Shown: piece after piece, positions 1 to 10,364 of the stretch
Layout: every line of letters starts with the position of its first letter
Position numbering within the stretch: position 1 is the first letter of the stretch
NCBI RefSeq assembly: GCF_000829395.1
Contig: NZ_AP014680.1
Location: forward strand, 1,178,001-1,242,000
Reading direction: 5' to 3'
Length of the DNA stretch: 64,000 bases
Source of the DNA: Paucilactobacillus hokkaidonensis JCM 18461
GTDB lineage: Bacteria; Bacillota; Bacilli; Lactobacillales; Lactobacillaceae
Translations under genes and position numbers: made by a program
Notes under the pieces: model-generated
Told to the model about the DNA's origin: nothing
What the model saw: the letters and a program-made list of their open reading frames with translations, nothing else
Database searches by the model: none

Positions 1-1845
1 AACTAACAGATTATCGACACCTTCAATAATAACTCCGCCTTGAGAACTAATTTTTTTCTTCTCATGATGCTGACCTTGCTGACCATTCTTCGCATTTTCA
101 TCTGAAAGTGTCTTATGCTCTTCGAGTAATTCTTTTTCGGCTTTCCGTTGGCGGTCATCTTCCATTTGTTGACGGGCGTCTTGTGACATTCGATTGGCCA
201 CACCAACTGGTTGTAAATCACCAAATCCAACCGCCGCAAACATATCTTCACTGCTACTATAATGTAATTTAACAGCGACTTGTGCGGCCTTTTCAGGAGT
301 CATGATTAATTTTGCATTGAAGCCATCATCACGCAATTTATGTTCAATCATTTCGACCCCAGAATTAATATTTTCTTCTCGGTCAGCTTGTCGGAAGAAC
401 TGTTTAATTTTATTACGTGCACGCCTAGTTGAAACTAAACTAAGCCAATCACGACTAGGTCCAGCAGAAGAATTAGACGTCAAAATATCGACAATATCGC
501 CATTTTTTATTTCATAATCCAATGGCACAATTTTACCATTGACCTTGGCACCAGTTGTCTTGTTACCCACTTCAGTATGGATAGTATATGCCATGTCAAG
601 TGGGCCAGCACCTTTAGGTAACTCTAAAACGTCACCTTTGGGAGTGAAAGCATAAACCCGATCAGCAAAAATGTCACCTTGAACTCCTTGCATAAAGTCA
701 TCAGCATCATTACTTTCACTTTGGATCTCTAGAATCTCTTTAAATAGATTCAATTTATCATCAGAAGCATTTTCACGCACACCATTTTTGTTGCCCTCTT
801 TGTATGCCCAATGAGCGGCAACTCCAAATTCAGCAATTTCATGCATCTCATGCGTTCTAATCTGGACTTCCAATGGTCGGCCTTCTGGTCCAACCACAGT
901 TGTATGTAATGATTGGTAGCCATTGACCTTAGGCATTGCAATGTAGTCTTTAAACCGACCAGGCATCGGTGTCCAATTGGTATGGATTGCACCCAAAACA
1001 GCATAACAATCCTTAATTGATTCAACGACTACCCGAATAGCCAATAAGTCATAAATTTGACTAAACTGTTTATGTTGCGTCACCATTTTACGATAAATCG
1101 AATAGATATGCTTTGGACGACCATAAATTTCAGTTTCATTGCCCAAATCAAGATCATCAATGGCATCTTTAATATTCTCAATTGCATGATTAATATATTC
1201 AATTCGCTCATCGCGTTTTGAATTCATCAAATGGACAATTCGATAGTACTGTTGTGGATTCAAGTATCTTAACGATAGATCCTCTAATTCCCATTTAATT
1301 GTACTAATACCTAATCGATCAGCAATTGGTGCATAGATCTCTAGTGTTTCATTAGCGATCCGCCGTTGCTTGTCAGGACGTAAATGCTGCAACGTACGCA
1401 TATTGTGCAATCGATCAGCCAGTTTAACAATCATGACCCGAATATCTTTAGACATAGCTAAGAGGAGCTTACGATGATTTTCAGCCATCTGCTCTTTATT
1501 AGACTTATATTTAATTTTGCTCAGCTTAGTGTCACCATCGACAATCATCGCCACTGTAGGACCAAATAATTCCTCGACATCAGCTAAGACAACTCCAGTA
1601 TCTTCAACAATATCATGTAAATAACCAGCACAAATAGTCTCAGGGTCCATATGTAAATTAGCTAGTATTCCAGCCACTTGGATTGGGTGAATAATATACG
1701 GTTCTCCAGACTGGCGTTTTTGACCGTTATGTGCTCTGTCAGAAAAATGATAGGCACTCTCAATCAACTTAACATGGTCTTCATTCATATATGAAGCGAC
1801 AATGTCTCTTACATCTTCATGAGTTAGATTCTTTTCTTTCGCCAT
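1..1845 (-). CDS. rel: Bifunctional (p)ppGpp synthetase/hydrolase Rel (3' end cut by window edge)
   Basis: Cytosolic stringent-response enzyme that makes and degrades (p)ppGpp. 615 codons are visible; full-length family members have about 740, so the C-terminal ACT region is outside the window. The hydrolase domain shows His53, His77-Asp78 and Glu81-Asp82 (HDxxED). The synthetase domain shows an RFKD motif at 297-300; RxKD is typical of bifunctional Rel, whereas synthetase-only RelA has ExDD. A TGS domain follows at roughly 390-450, and the last visible residues (GGVIIEGVDNLLV) are the beginning of the conserved Cys/zinc-finger region. The ATG follows a GGTGG element. Both activities appear intact. 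The identification is secure; only the missing end is unknown. Confidence 0.97.
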   Translation of the reverse strand, partial: MAKEKNLTHEDVRDIVASYMNEDHVKLIESAYHFSDRAHNGQKRQSGEPYIIHPIQVAGILANLHMDPETICAGYLHDIVEDTGVVLADVEELFGPTVAMIVDGDTKLSKIKYKSNKEQMAENHRKLLLAMSKDIRVMIVKLADRLHNMRTLQHLRPDKQRRIANETLEIYAPIADRLGISTIKWELEDLSLRYLNPQQYYRIVHLMNSKRDERIEYINHAIENIKDAIDDLDLGNETEIYGRPKHIYSIYRKMVTQHKQFSQIYDLLAIRVVVESIKDCYAVLGAIHTNWTPMPGRFKDYIAMPKVNGYQSLHTTVVGPEGRPLEVQIRTHEMHEIAEFGVAAHWAYKEGNKNGVRENASDDKLNLFKEILEIQSESNDADDFMQGVQGDIFADRVYAFTPKGDVLELPKGAGPLDMAYTIHTEVGNKTTGAKVNGKIVPLDYEIKNGDIVDILTSNSSAGPSRDWLSLVSTRRARNKIKQFFRQADREENINSGVEMIEHKLRDDGFNAKLIMTPEKAAQVAVKLHYSSSEDMFAAVGFGDLQPVGVANRMSQDARQQMEDDRQRKAEKELLEEHKTLSDENAKNGQQGQHHEKKKISSQGGVIIEGVDNLLV

Positions 1846-1910
1846 TTTCCACCAACTTACCTTCCAATTGTTATTTATCCCAACTACGATTGCAGTAATT
1901 ATACAGTTAA

Positions 1911-2264
1911 CTAACTACGTTTGGTAATTTTATGGTTCTCATTAGTCATTGCATAACTTAAGTAACTAACACATAAATACACTAATCCAAAATAATATGT
2001 ATATTTTGGTAAAACCAAATAAGCGCCAATTAAATAACAAATTGGAAAAACAAACAAGCGCCAGCGACCAAGTTTTGCATTGGCAGTTTTAATGCCTTGA
2101 TAAATACTATAGGCGCCATTAACCAAAATTAAAACCACAAATACTGAGCTTGCTCGATGAATAAATGGAGCAAATTCAATAATATAAGATAAAATAATAC
2201 CTAACCCAATCGACCAGCATAGCAGTGGCCAATCCAATTGCTTTACTAACTTAATTTGTTTCAT
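1911..2264 (-). CDS. Small multi-pass membrane protein, unknown function
   Basis: About 117 residues with four hydrophobic segments and a basic C-terminus; no catalytic motif is visible and I do not recognise a named family. The ATG at 2264 is preferred over an in-frame TTG three bases upstream, because the GGAGG formed by the last codons of rsmE is then 8 nt away. It starts four bases after the rsmE stop, so it is very probably translated from the prmA-rsmE message and may be coupled to rsmE. No terminator is visible between it and rel. The context suggests a housekeeping accessory rather than a mobile gene, but no function can be assigned. Confidence 0.75.
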   Translation of the reverse strand: MKQIKLVKQLDWPLLCWSIGLGIILSYIIEFAPFIHRASSVFVVLILVNGAYSIYQGIKTANAKLGRWRLFVFPICYLIGAYLVLPKYTYYFGLVYLCVSYLSYAMTNENHKITKRS

Positions 2265-2267
2265 CAA

Positions 2268-3026
2268 TCAGTCCTCCAATTCAAAATAATATGAGGCAGC
2301 GGCTAACAAATATAATGGTGCGGTTTCAGTTCTTAAAATCCGTGGTCCTAAGCCGGCAACAATGACCTGCTTTTGCTGCATTTGAGCAACTTCATCACTT
2401 GTCAGACCGCCTTCAGGTCCAAAAATTGCCAATAAGGAATCCCCCGATTGTAATTCTGAAAAAGTTGCAGCCAGTTGGGACTTTTCATTTTGTTTAGCTG
2501 CTTCCTCCCATGCGACTACCCGTCTCGTAATCTTATCAGTTTCGTCCAATAAACTACTCAATGATTTTGAATAGCTAATTACTGGGACGATATTGCGATG
2601 TGACTGTTCTGCAGCATTTTGTGCTATCTGCTGTAATCGCTCCAATTTGCGAGCCCGTTTTGCAGCAGGCCACTTAGCAATCGAACGCTGTGAAGTAAAG
2701 AAGATAACCTCGTGAACGCCAAGCTCGGTCGCCTTTTGGACAATCAATTGTGCTTTCTCACCTTTAGGTAAACCACAAGCAATTGAAACCGATACTGGTA
2801 ATTCACTGCTACTGCTTTTAGCCAGTGGCCCATCTAGTACTGCCTGGGCACCATCCTGGTTAATACTGCTAACATGCCCTAAGTAAACCAGTTGGTCTGG
2901 TTGCACAAATTCAGCCTGTGTTCCTACCTCAGCCCGTAATACTGTAACCAGATGATGGGCTGTTTGTTCATCTAAGTAAAATGGTTGCTTTATTAATTGT
3001 TTGGTTGTTAAAAAATATCTCTGCAA
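2268..3026 (-). CDS. rsmE: 16S rRNA (uracil1498-N3)-methyltransferase RsmE
   Basis: 252 residues, the usual RsmE length. The family's SPOUT trefoil-knot SAM-binding loops are clear: GPEGG at 203-207 and LGPRILRTETA at 226-236. The N-terminal part is the PUA-like RNA-binding domain. The protein methylates U1498 of 16S rRNA in the assembled small subunit. Translation begins at TTG, supported by AGGTGATAAA directly upstream; there is no suitable ATG. It lies 8 nt after prmA, the usual Firmicutes neighbour, so the two are almost certainly co-transcribed. Confidence 0.96.
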   Translation of the reverse strand: MQRYFLTTKQLIKQPFYLDEQTAHHLVTVLRAEVGTQAEFVQPDQLVYLGHVSSINQDGAQAVLDGPLAKSSSSELPVSVSIACGLPKGEKAQLIVQKATELGVHEVIFFTSQRSIAKWPAAKRARKLERLQQIAQNAAEQSHRNIVPVISYSKSLSSLLDETDKITRRVVAWEEAAKQNEKSQLAATFSELQSGDSLLAIFGPEGGLTSDEVAQMQQKQVIVAGLGPRILRTETAPLYLLAAASYYFELED

Positions 3027-3034
3027 TTTATCAC

Positions 3035-3994
3035 CTATTCGTCGGGTAATGGTTTATAGGCAATAATGCCATACCAATCATCAATCTTCAATGTTTCTTG
3101 GATTCTAAATCCTTGTTTCTGTAATTTTTCAATAATCAAGTCAGCTTTATCAGCAATAATACCAGAGCACAAGAAATGACCGCCAACGTTCAACCGTTCG
3201 TAAGCCTGTGGAATCAATGGAACAATGATTTCAGCAAGAATATTAGCCACAATTATATCTGCAGATTGCGTGACTCCTTTAAGCAAGTCATTGGGAGTAA
3301 TACGGATTGATTTCGCAATTGGGTTAAGTTTAATATTTTCAAGTGCTGACCTAACCGCCACATCATCAACGTCATAAGCGTAGACATTCCCGACGCCTAG
3401 TAACTTGGCTGCAATACTTAAAACACCAGAACCAGTTCCGACATCCAGCAAAGTTTCGTTACCACGAACCACCATCTCCAGTGCTTGTAGCATTAATCGA
3501 GTGGTCGGATGTGTTCCGGTACCAAATGCCATTCCAGGATCCAAATAGATCAATTGCTCATCACGTTGCTGTGGTTGATATTCTTCCCAACTAGGAACAA
3601 CTGTCAAATGTCTAGTCACTCGGACCGGATGGTAATACTTTTTCCAGGCCGTAGCCCAATTTTCATCAGAAACAGCACTACTAGTGACTTCACCAGTCCC
3701 TGGGTTCAACCCAAAACTAGCTAATTTAGCCACCCGCTGTTTAATTGTTGGTAAGATTTCAGGAACAAACACACTTTGCGGATAATAGGCCGTCACAGCT
3801 GCTCCTACTTTGAGATGCGGAATGTCATCTGGATCCGTAATTTCACCGTGTGGCCCATACTTTCCTGGCTTAAGATTGGCAAAATCCTTTGAATCTTCAA
3901 TTTTAACTCCACTCGCGCCCAAATCATTTAAAATAAAGCTGACCGCTTCAACGGACTCACTTTCTGTTGTAACTGTAACTTGTGTCCATTCCAT
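3035..3994 (-). CDS. prmA: Ribosomal protein L11 methyltransferase PrmA
   Basis: 319 residues from the ATG at 3994. This start has an AGGTGG Shine-Dalgarno about 9 nt upstream and matches the family N-terminus MEWTQV; the longer open frame adds ten residues with no support. An N-terminal L11-recognition domain precedes a class I SAM-dependent methylase fold with the glycine-rich loop [12 protein letters not shown] and the post-beta-4 motif VANILAEI. The enzyme trimethylates lysines and the N-terminus of ribosomal protein L11. It is first in a prmA-rsmE-membrane protein cluster. Confidence 0.96.
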   Translation of the reverse strand: MEWTQVTVTTESESVEAVSFILNDLGASGVKIEDSKDFANLKPGKYGPHGEITDPDDIPHLKVGAAVTAYYPQSVFVPEILPTIKQRVAKLASFGLNPGTGEVTSSAVSDENWATAWKKYYHPVRVTRHLTVVPSWEEYQPQQRDEQLIYLDPGMAFGTGTHPTTRLMLQALEMVVRGNETLLDVGTGSGVLSIAAKLLGVGNVYAYDVDDVAVRSALENIKLNPIAKSIRITPNDLLKGVTQSADIIVANILAEIIVPLIPQAYERLNVGGHFLCSGIIADKADLIIEKLQKQGFRIQETLKIDDWYGIIAYKPLPDE

Positions 3995-4116
3995 TATTAT
4001 GTCCACCTTTTTATCTAACCGCATACTGTCAAGCTCAATTTAAGTAATGAATAATATATTACATTTTAGCATAGCTTTGATTGCAATGGTACCGCTGCTT
4101 TGTGAATTAACTAAAA

Positions 4117-4150
4117 GCAAAAAAGAACAAAACCGAAGTCCTGTTCTTTC
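4117..4150 (-). terminator. Rho-independent terminator of the 112-aa gene
   Basis: Read on the minus strand, a 10-bp stem (AGAACAGGAC / GTTTTGTTCT with two G-U pairs) closes a UUCG tetraloop and is followed by a U-run. It lies just after the stop of the gene at 4182-4520 and before prmA, so it separates the two units. Confidence 0.85.
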
Positions 4151-4181
4151 AACTCGTACATAATCATCAAACTAGTATATT

Positions 4182-4520
4182 TTATTCACCGTCATCACTA
4201 CTCGATACTTTGTGATACTCAGCAGGCTCGTCAGCATACTTAAGTATATTAGACTCTAAGTGACGTTCTAAATAATTAACTAGCTGCGCTTCCGTGTCAA
4301 AAATCCGCGGATTATGTTGTTTGTGAAGTCGCAAATCGATCTCATTAATCTTTAGTCGGCCAGTCCAAGTATGGGAGTAGCGAATGATTACCCGATTATT
4401 AAGTTCATGCTTACCAAACGAAAAGACATAGACGTGTTGTGGTGTCATCATTGGACGAATATACTCTTTTTTATACCTAAGATCGTACTTATGCATAAAT
4501 TGTTTAGTTTTATTCAGCAT
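4182..4520 (-). CDS. Conserved-looking cytosolic protein, unknown function (112 aa)
   Basis: Unrecognised 112-residue protein. It is rich in basic and aromatic residues in the first two thirds (YDLRYKKEY, WTGRLKINEIDLRLHKQH) and has an acidic tail ending SSSDDGE. It has no signal peptide or membrane segment. The ATG at 4520 is chosen over an upstream GTG because a near-perfect AGGAGGTGA sits 8 nt before it. It is a single-gene unit with its own predicted promoter (4578-4606) and terminator (4117-4150). The lysine/arginine-rich body could bind nucleic acid, but that is only an impression. Confidence 0.8.
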   Translation of the reverse strand: MLNKTKQFMHKYDLRYKKEYIRPMMTPQHVYVFSFGKHELNNRVIIRYSHTWTGRLKINEIDLRLHKQHNPRIFDTEAQLVNYLERHLESNILKYADEPAEYHKVSSSDDGE

Positions 4521-4577
4521 GGTAATCACCTCCTCTTAGAATTATTTTTAATCACCGATTTTTTCCTATAAGATAAC

Positions 4578-4606
4578 ATGATATCCGATTTATTAGCGTT
4601 TGTAAA
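4578..4606 (-). promoter_or_regulatory. Promoter of the 112-aa gene
   Basis: On the minus strand, TTTACA (-35), 17-nt spacer and TATCAT (-10), each one mismatch from consensus, lie about 55 nt upstream of the start codon. Confidence 0.65.
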
Positions 4607-4736
4607 GCCTTTTGCTCTAGTTAATGATTTTTTTCACAAAAGTAATATACTGTTTTTTGTGTTGCTCGTATATTAAGAGTAAGATTAAAATAATGAAATA
4701 TTCAATACAATTAGAGATTATCAATGGAGGTAAATT

Positions 4737-5102
4737 ATGCAATCATTAATAAATATTTTAGTCATTTTAATTGGTATCGAGCACCTCGGAATAATGTTAC
4801 TAGAAATGTTTGGTTCTCCAGAAAGACAAGCTAAGGCTTTTAATATGCATCTTGAGTTTGTCCATCAGCCAAGTGCTAAAACGGCACTTGGTAATCAAGG
4901 AATCTATAACGGCGCCTTAGGATTAATATTGATTGCCACTCCCTTTTTATTCTCAGGAACTGGCCTAACAATGATACTGACACTTTTACTAGGATACGTT
5001 ATCCTTGTTGCAATTTATGGTGGCTTCACTGCCACCAAAAAGATCTTTATCATTCAACTATTACCAGCTGTAATTGTAATGGCACTGATTTGGTTGGTTT
5101 AA
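4737..5102 (+). CDS. DUF1304 family membrane protein
   Basis: 121 residues with four predicted transmembrane helices. The conserved segment GNQGIYNGALGLIL is the hallmark of the DUF1304 family of small bacterial membrane proteins with no established biochemical role. The ATG follows GGAGGTAAATT. It is transcribed against its neighbours as a single gene, convergent with lepA, and ends at a stem-loop terminator (5133-5165). The family call is firm; the function is unknown. Confidence 0.9.
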   Translation: MQSLINILVILIGIEHLGIMLLEMFGSPERQAKAFNMHLEFVHQPSAKTALGNQGIYNGALGLILIATPFLFSGTGLTMILTLLLGYVILVAIYGGFTATKKIFIIQLLPAVIVMALIWLV

Positions 5103-5132
5103 CGTATTTTAAAAACTAAACAAAGTTTCACC

Positions 5133-5165
5133 AATCGTGATCAAACTTGGTCACGATTATTTATT
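5133..5165 (+). terminator. Terminator of the DUF1304 gene
   Basis: AATCGTGATC and GGTCACGATT form a 10-bp stem (one G-U) around AAACTT, followed by ATTTATT. The T-rich tail is on the plus strand only, so it serves the DUF1304 gene rather than the convergent lepA. Confidence 0.75.
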
Positions 5166-5171
5166 GTACAA

Positions 5172-7013
5172 TCACTTCTTCTTGTGGGTCTCTTCTTCCC
5201 CAGTTTGCAGCACAGCCATAAAGGCTTCTTGGGGGATATCAACCACCCCAACTGACTTCATTCTCTTTTTACCACGCTTTTGTTTATCTAACAACTTGGC
5301 ACGTCGATCAGGATCTCCTGTATGAATCTTTGAAGTCACATCTTTCCGATAAGCCTTGATATTAGTACGCGCAATTATTTTGGAACCAATTGCCGCTTGA
5401 ATCGGGATTTCAAAATTTTGGCGAGGAATAATTGTCTTTAATTTAGCAGTAATATCACGACCACGTTGTTCTGCAAAGTCCACGTGGGCAATAAAACTTA
5501 ATACATCAACTTTCTCACTATTTAGCAAGATATCAATTTTAACCAAGTTACTGGGACGATAATCTTCAATTTCGTAATCTAGTGATGCATATCCGCGCGT
5601 ATTACTCTTAAGTTTGTCAAAGAAATCAAAAATAATTTCTGACAATGGGATATGGTAAATAATATTAACGCGAATATCATCCAGATAATCCATCGTATCA
5701 AAGATCCCCCGCTTGCGTTGACACAATTCCATTACGGCACCCACATATTCATTTGGCACCATAATTTGGGCCTTAACAAACGGTTCATTAATTGCTTTGA
5801 TAGTGGCAGCATCTGGCATTTCTGCTGGATTTTCAACTTTCTTTTCACTGCCATCAACCAAATCAACTCGATATGTTACTGAAGGCGCCGTGGTGATCAA
5901 ATCAAGGTTAAATTCTCGCTCCAACCGTTCTTGAACCACATCCATGTGAAGTAATCCTAAGAACCCACAACGGAATCCAAAACCTAATGCTTGTGATGAT
6001 TCGGGTTCAAAGGTTAGCGAAGCATCGTTTAACTGTAGTTTTTCCAAGGCCTCTCGTAAATCAACAAATTTAGCATTGTCAGTTGGATATAACCCAGAAT
6101 AAACCATCGGATTCATTTTACGATATCCTTCTAGTGGCTTTGCAGTAGGATTATCTGCGCTAGTCACCGTATCACCAACTTGCGTATCTTGAATATCCTT
6201 AATACTACCAGTGATGTACCCAACATCCCCGGCCATCAAGATATCACGAGCTAATGGTTTGGGTGAGTTAACGCCAACTTCTGTGACTTCATATTCAGTT
6301 CCGCCATTCATCAACTTGATCCGATCTCCCGGCTTAACAGTTCCTTCAAATACGCGGACGCTTAAGACCACACCACGATAATCATCATAAATTGAATCAA
6401 AAATTAAAGCTTTTAGCGGCTTATCCAAATCACCATCTGGCGCAGGCACATTTTTTACAACTTGTTCCAAAATTTCTTCGATTCCAATTCCGGTTTTGGC
6501 ACTCGCTAATACAGCATCTGAAGCATCCAATCCAATTTCGTCTTCAATTTCTTTGCGGACTTTTTCTGGCTCGGCCGAGGGTAAGTCAATTTTATTAATC
6601 ACTGGTATAATCGCCAAATCGTTGTCGATCGCCAAATAGACGTTAGCCAACGTTTGGGCTTCAACACCTTGCGCAGCATCAACTACTAAAATAGCCCCTT
6701 CGCAAGCAGCTAACGAACGAGACACTTCATAAGAAAAATCAACGTGTCCTGGAGTGTCAATTAAGTGAAAAATATAGGTCTCACCATCTTCAGCATGGTA
6801 TTTTAATGCCACCGCGTTTAACTTGATTGTAATTCCACGTTCGCGTTCCAAATCCATTGTGTCTAATAACTGATCTTGCATTTCACGTTTGGAAACTGTA
6901 TCCGTCAGTTCCAAAATCCGATCAGCTAACGTTGATTTACCGTGATCAATATGGGCCACAATTGAAAAATTACGGATATGTTTTTGTCGTTCTTTCATTT
7001 CATCTAAGTTCAT
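5172..7013 (-). CDS. lepA: Elongation factor 4 (LepA) GTPase
   Basis: 613 residues from the ATG at 7013, the normal family length. The open frame extends 15 codons further upstream, but a promoter at 7049-7077 puts the transcription start inside that extension. The G domain carries AHIDHGKST at 20-28 and the DTPGHVDF and NKIDL motifs, followed by EF-G-like domains II, III and V and the LepA-specific C-terminal domain with its lysine-rich end. LepA acts on translating or assembling ribosomes. It is monocistronic here, after the dnaJ terminator. Confidence 0.97.
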   Translation of the reverse strand: MNLDEMKERQKHIRNFSIVAHIDHGKSTLADRILELTDTVSKREMQDQLLDTMDLERERGITIKLNAVALKYHAEDGETYIFHLIDTPGHVDFSYEVSRSLAACEGAILVVDAAQGVEAQTLANVYLAIDNDLAIIPVINKIDLPSAEPEKVRKEIEDEIGLDASDAVLASAKTGIGIEEILEQVVKNVPAPDGDLDKPLKALIFDSIYDDYRGVVLSVRVFEGTVKPGDRIKLMNGGTEYEVTEVGVNSPKPLARDILMAGDVGYITGSIKDIQDTQVGDTVTSADNPTAKPLEGYRKMNPMVYSGLYPTDNAKFVDLREALEKLQLNDASLTFEPESSQALGFGFRCGFLGLLHMDVVQERLEREFNLDLITTAPSVTYRVDLVDGSEKKVENPAEMPDAATIKAINEPFVKAQIMVPNEYVGAVMELCQRKRGIFDTMDYLDDIRVNIIYHIPLSEIIFDFFDKLKSNTRGYASLDYEIEDYRPSNLVKIDILLNSEKVDVLSFIAHVDFAEQRGRDITAKLKTIIPRQNFEIPIQAAIGSKIIARTNIKAYRKDVTSKIHTGDPDRRAKLLDKQKRGKKRMKSVGVVDIPQEAFMAVLQTGEEETHKKK

Positions 7014-7048
7014 AGTTGTGCTCACTTTCTCCGTGTTCATTAACATAT

Positions 7049-7077
7049 AGTATACCAATGCTCCTGGTTCAACTCAA
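7049..7077 (-). promoter_or_regulatory. lepA promoter
   Basis: Minus-strand TTGAGT, 17-nt spacer, TATACT. The predicted start point falls around 7042, about 30 nt upstream of the chosen ATG, and rules out the longest possible reading frame. Confidence 0.7.
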
Positions 7078-7141
7078 TCATTGCTAACAAAGAGAATGAT
7101 TAAAATTGGTAGTCTATCGTAACATCAGATAGATATGTATC

Positions 7142-7184
7142 TAAAAAGCTTTGTAAACTCTCAGATTGAGTCCACAAAGCTTTT
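7142..7184 (-). terminator. Terminator after dnaJ
   Basis: An 11-bp perfect stem (AAAAGCTTTGT / ACAAAGCTTTT) directly follows the dnaJ stop, with the 3' arm ending in a U-run. It marks the end of the hrcA-grpE-dnaK-dnaJ operon. Confidence 0.75.
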
Positions 7185-7193
7185 AAATCGCCC

Positions 7194-8345
7194 TTAATCA
7201 TCAAAGGCATTTTTTAATTTATCAAACACATTTTTTTTGACGCCTGAAACTTTTTCACCACTCGCTGCAGCAAATGCAGTCAGTGCTTCTTTTTGTTGCT
7301 TGTTCAGGTTCTTTGGTGTTTGTACATGCACAGTGACATGTTCGTCACCAGTACCATTACCATTTAGCTTTGGTGCACCTTTGCCACGTAGGCGGAATTT
7401 AGTTTCTGTCTGCGTACCAGCAGGTACCTTCAACTTTACATCACCATGAACAGTTTTAACATTTACCTCATCACCTAGAGCAGCTTGAGCAAATGAAATA
7501 TGCTGGTCAAAGAAGATGTCAGAACCATCACGCTTAAACTCACGACTTGGGGTTACTCGGAAAACAATGTACAGATCCCCATAAGGTCCACCATTGTCGC
7601 CTGCTTCACCTTGATTTTGCAACCGCATTTGTTGACCATCATCAACACCAGCGGGAACATTAACCTTTAGTTCGTGACGCTGCGAAACATGACCACTACC
7701 ACCACAAGTTGGGCATTTTTCTTTAATTTCTTTACCAGTACCGCCACATACATCACAAGTTTGTTGTGATCGCATCCGACCTAATGGTGTGTTTTGCACA
7801 ACATCAATCACCCCACGACCGTCACACTTATGACAAGTTACTGGTGACGTACCTGGCTTAGCTCCATTACCACCACAAGTATCACATTGTGCTTGCCGGT
7901 TATACTTGATCGTTGTATCTTTACCAAAGATGGCTTCTTCAAACTTAAGCGTCATATTATACTGTAAATCACGACCTGGCGTGGGTGCTGAAGGGTCACG
8001 TTGTCGTGATCCGCCCCCACCAAAGAATTGACTAAAGATGTCGTCAAAACCACCGCCACCTTGACCACCAAATCCGCCAAAACCTTGGCCACCTTGACCG
8101 CCAAAGCCACCAAAGCCCTGGCCTTGAGGACCAGCTGAACCATATTGGTCATACTGACTACGTTTTTGCTCGTCTCCGAGAGTTTCATAAGCCTCATTGA
8201 CATCTTTGAACTTTTCTTCTGCGCCTGGTTCTTTATTGATATCTGGATGATACTTTTTAGAAAGTTTTCGATAAGCCTTTTTGATATCATCTTGTGAGGC
8301 ATCCTTCGCCACACCTAAAACATCATACAAATCTTTTTCTGCCAT
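7194..8345 (-). CDS. dnaJ: Molecular chaperone DnaJ (Hsp40)
   Basis: 383 residues from the ATG at 8345; the six codons upstream in the open frame are not conserved family sequence. The J domain has His33-Pro34-Asp35, which stimulates DnaK ATPase. It is followed by a glycine/phenylalanine-rich linker, four CxxCxGxG zinc-binding repeats ([32 protein letters not shown]) and the C-terminal substrate-binding domains. It is the last gene of the heat-shock operon, separated from dnaK by a strong hairpin (8399-8437) that may lower its level relative to DnaK. Confidence 0.98.
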   Translation of the reverse strand: MAEKDLYDVLGVAKDASQDDIKKAYRKLSKKYHPDINKEPGAEEKFKDVNEAYETLGDEQKRSQYDQYGSAGPQGQGFGGFGGQGGQGFGGFGGQGGGGFDDIFSQFFGGGGSRQRDPSAPTPGRDLQYNMTLKFEEAIFGKDTTIKYNRQAQCDTCGGNGAKPGTSPVTCHKCDGRGVIDVVQNTPLGRMRSQQTCDVCGGTGKEIKEKCPTCGGSGHVSQRHELKVNVPAGVDDGQQMRLQNQGEAGDNGGPYGDLYIVFRVTPSREFKRDGSDIFFDQHISFAQAALGDEVNVKTVHGDVKLKVPAGTQTETKFRLRGKGAPKLNGNGTGDEHVTVHVQTPKNLNKQQKEALTAFAAASGEKVSGVKKNVFDKLKNAFDD

Positions 8346-8398
8346 GCTGGGCCCCCAAAACAATTTATTGCATTAGTTATACCATAATACCTCAGACG

Positions 8399-8437
8399 AA
8401 GTAAAAGCCAAAGCACAAACGTCTTTGGCTTTTACTT
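8399..8437 (-). terminator. Strong hairpin between dnaK and dnaJ
   Basis: A perfect 15-bp stem (AAGTAAAAGCCAAAG / CTTTGGCTTTTACTT) with a 9-nt loop. The 3' side is U-rich on the minus strand but lacks a clean U-run, so it may be a partial terminator, a processing site or a stabiliser of the dnaK message. Confidence 0.65.
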
Positions 8438-8457
8438 TAATCCTAAGCTAATTATAC

Positions 8458-10332
8458 TTATTTTTTATCGTCTGGCTTTTTATCATCTGGGTTAACTTCT
8501 TCAAAGTCACCATCAACAGTCTTGCCATCATCACCAGATTTACCTTTATCGTCGCCAGTAGCTTGATCGCCCTTTGCGCCGTCTTTAGCTTCTTGTGCTT
8601 GTTGGTAAAGTTTAACTGACAAATCTTGAACGATCTTATTTAGCTCGTCTTTCTTTGTCTTCATGTCTTCGACGTTCTTATCTTCTTTAGCTTTCTTCAA
8701 TGCATCCCGTGCATCTTCAGCCTTCTTAACTTCTTCATCTGAAACCTTACCCTTAAGGTCTTTCAAAGTCTTATCGACTTGGAATAAGAGTTGGTCAACT
8801 TCATTATTTAAGTCAACTTCTTCTTTCTTTTGGTTATCAGCTTCTTCGTTTTCCTTGGCTTCTTTCATCATTCGATCAATTTCATCGTCTGAAAGGCCAG
8901 AATTACTCTTGATTGTAATCTTTTGTTCCTTATTGGTACCCATATCTTTAGCAGAAACATTAACGATACCATTTTTATCAATATCAAATGTAACTTGGAT
9001 TTGTGGAACCCCACGAGGAGCAGCAGGAATATCAGTTAACTGGAAATTACCTAATGTCTTATTGTCTGCAGCCATTGGACGTTCACCTTGAAGGACATGA
9101 ATGTCAACAGCTGGTTGATTATCAGCAGCAGTCGAGAATGTCTGACTCTTAGATGTTGGGATCGTTGTATTACGATCAATCAACTTAGTGAAGACCCCAC
9201 CCATGGTTTCAATACCAAGAGAAAGTGGTGTAACATCAAGCAAAACAACATCCTTAACATCACCAGTTAGCACTCCACCTTGGACAGCGGCCCCAATTGC
9301 AACGGCTTCGTCTGGGTTGATTGAATGGTTGGGTTCCTTGCCAGTCAAATCCTTAACCATTTCTTGAACAGCAGGAATCCGAGTTGAACCACCATTTAAA
9401 ATAACTTCATCAACATCACTAAATGATAAGTCAGCATCTTTTAAAGCGTTTAAAACTGGTTGCTTAGTCTTTTCAACTAAATCAACAGTTAATTGATTAA
9501 ATTGAGCACGAGTTAATGATTTTTCCATGTGCAAGGGACCAGAAGCACCAGCAGAAATAAATGGTAAACTGATTTGGGCTTCGTTGACGCCAGAAAGATC
9601 CTTCTTAGCCTTTTCAGCTGCATCCTTCAAACGTTGCATTGCCATCTTGTCTTGAGCTAAATCAACGCCGTTTTCCTTCTTAAATTCAGAAACAAGCCAG
9701 TCAATGATTTTCTTATCAAAATCATCCCCACCTAAATGAGTATCACCATTAGTTGAAAGTACTTGGAACACACCATCACCTAATTCAAGGATTGAAACAT
9801 CAAATGTTCCACCACCAAGGTCATAAACTAGTACTTTTTCATCTTTATCTTTTTTGTCTAAACCATAAGCTAGTGATGACGCAGTTGGTTCGTTGATAAT
9901 CCGTTTAACGTCTAATCCAGCAATTTTACCAGCATCCTTAGTTGCTTGACGTTGAGCGTCATTAAAGTATGCTGGAACCGTAATAACCGCTTGTGTAACT
10001 TCATCGCCTAAATAATCTTCAGCATATTTCTTTAAATATTGTAAAATCATTGCTGAAATTTCTTGTGGTGTATATTTTTTACCCTCAACTTCAACCGTAT
10101 AATTAGCGTCACCCATGTGACTCTTAATGGAAACAATTGTATTGGGGTTTGTAATTGCTTGGCGCTTAGCAACTTCACCCACTTGAGTTTCACCATCTTT
10201 AAATGAAACTACAGATGGAGTTGTCCGGCTACCTTCTGGGTTAGTAATGATCTTAGGATCTTTACCTTCCATCACTGCGACTGCCGAGTTCGTTGTTCCT
10301 AAATCAATTCCGATAATTTTATTGCTTGCCAT
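8458..10332 (-). CDS. dnaK: Molecular chaperone DnaK (Hsp70)
   Basis: 624 residues. The N-terminal ATPase begins [15 protein letters not shown] and includes the phosphate-2 loop [10 protein letters not shown]. The substrate-binding domain and helical lid follow, then a long charged low-complexity tail rich in Asp, Lys and Gly. It has the shorter nucleotide-binding lobe typical of Gram-positive DnaK. The ATG is preceded by GAGGGAAATTAAGC. It is encoded third in the CIRCE-controlled operon and works with GrpE and DnaJ encoded on either side. Confidence 0.98.
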   Translation of the reverse strand: MASNKIIGIDLGTTNSAVAVMEGKDPKIITNPEGSRTTPSVVSFKDGETQVGEVAKRQAITNPNTIVSIKSHMGDANYTVEVEGKKYTPQEISAMILQYLKKYAEDYLGDEVTQAVITVPAYFNDAQRQATKDAGKIAGLDVKRIINEPTASSLAYGLDKKDKDEKVLVYDLGGGTFDVSILELGDGVFQVLSTNGDTHLGGDDFDKKIIDWLVSEFKKENGVDLAQDKMAMQRLKDAAEKAKKDLSGVNEAQISLPFISAGASGPLHMEKSLTRAQFNQLTVDLVEKTKQPVLNALKDADLSFSDVDEVILNGGSTRIPAVQEMVKDLTGKEPNHSINPDEAVAIGAAVQGGVLTGDVKDVVLLDVTPLSLGIETMGGVFTKLIDRNTTIPTSKSQTFSTAADNQPAVDIHVLQGERPMAADNKTLGNFQLTDIPAAPRGVPQIQVTFDIDKNGIVNVSAKDMGTNKEQKITIKSNSGLSDDEIDRMMKEAKENEEADNQKKEEVDLNNEVDQLLFQVDKTLKDLKGKVSDEEVKKAEDARDALKKAKEDKNVEDMKTKKDELNKIVQDLSVKLYQQAQEAKDGAKGDQATGDDKGKSGDDGKTVDGDFEEVNPDDKKPDDKK

Positions 10333-10364
10333 GCTTAATTTCCCTCTTTACTAGTTTTTTATTT

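Noticed and set aside
7014-7058. Extended N-terminus of LepA
   Set aside because: The extension lies at or upstream of the predicted transcription start, and the family begins at the inner ATG.
7952-8314. 120-codon open frame overlapping dnaJ
   Set aside because: Shadow of the J domain and glycine-rich region of dnaJ, which has every expected motif in its own frame.
8663-9091. 142-codon plus-strand frame opposite dnaK
   Set aside because: Antisense of the Lys/Glu-rich dnaK lid; Ser/Leu-rich translation with no ribosome site.
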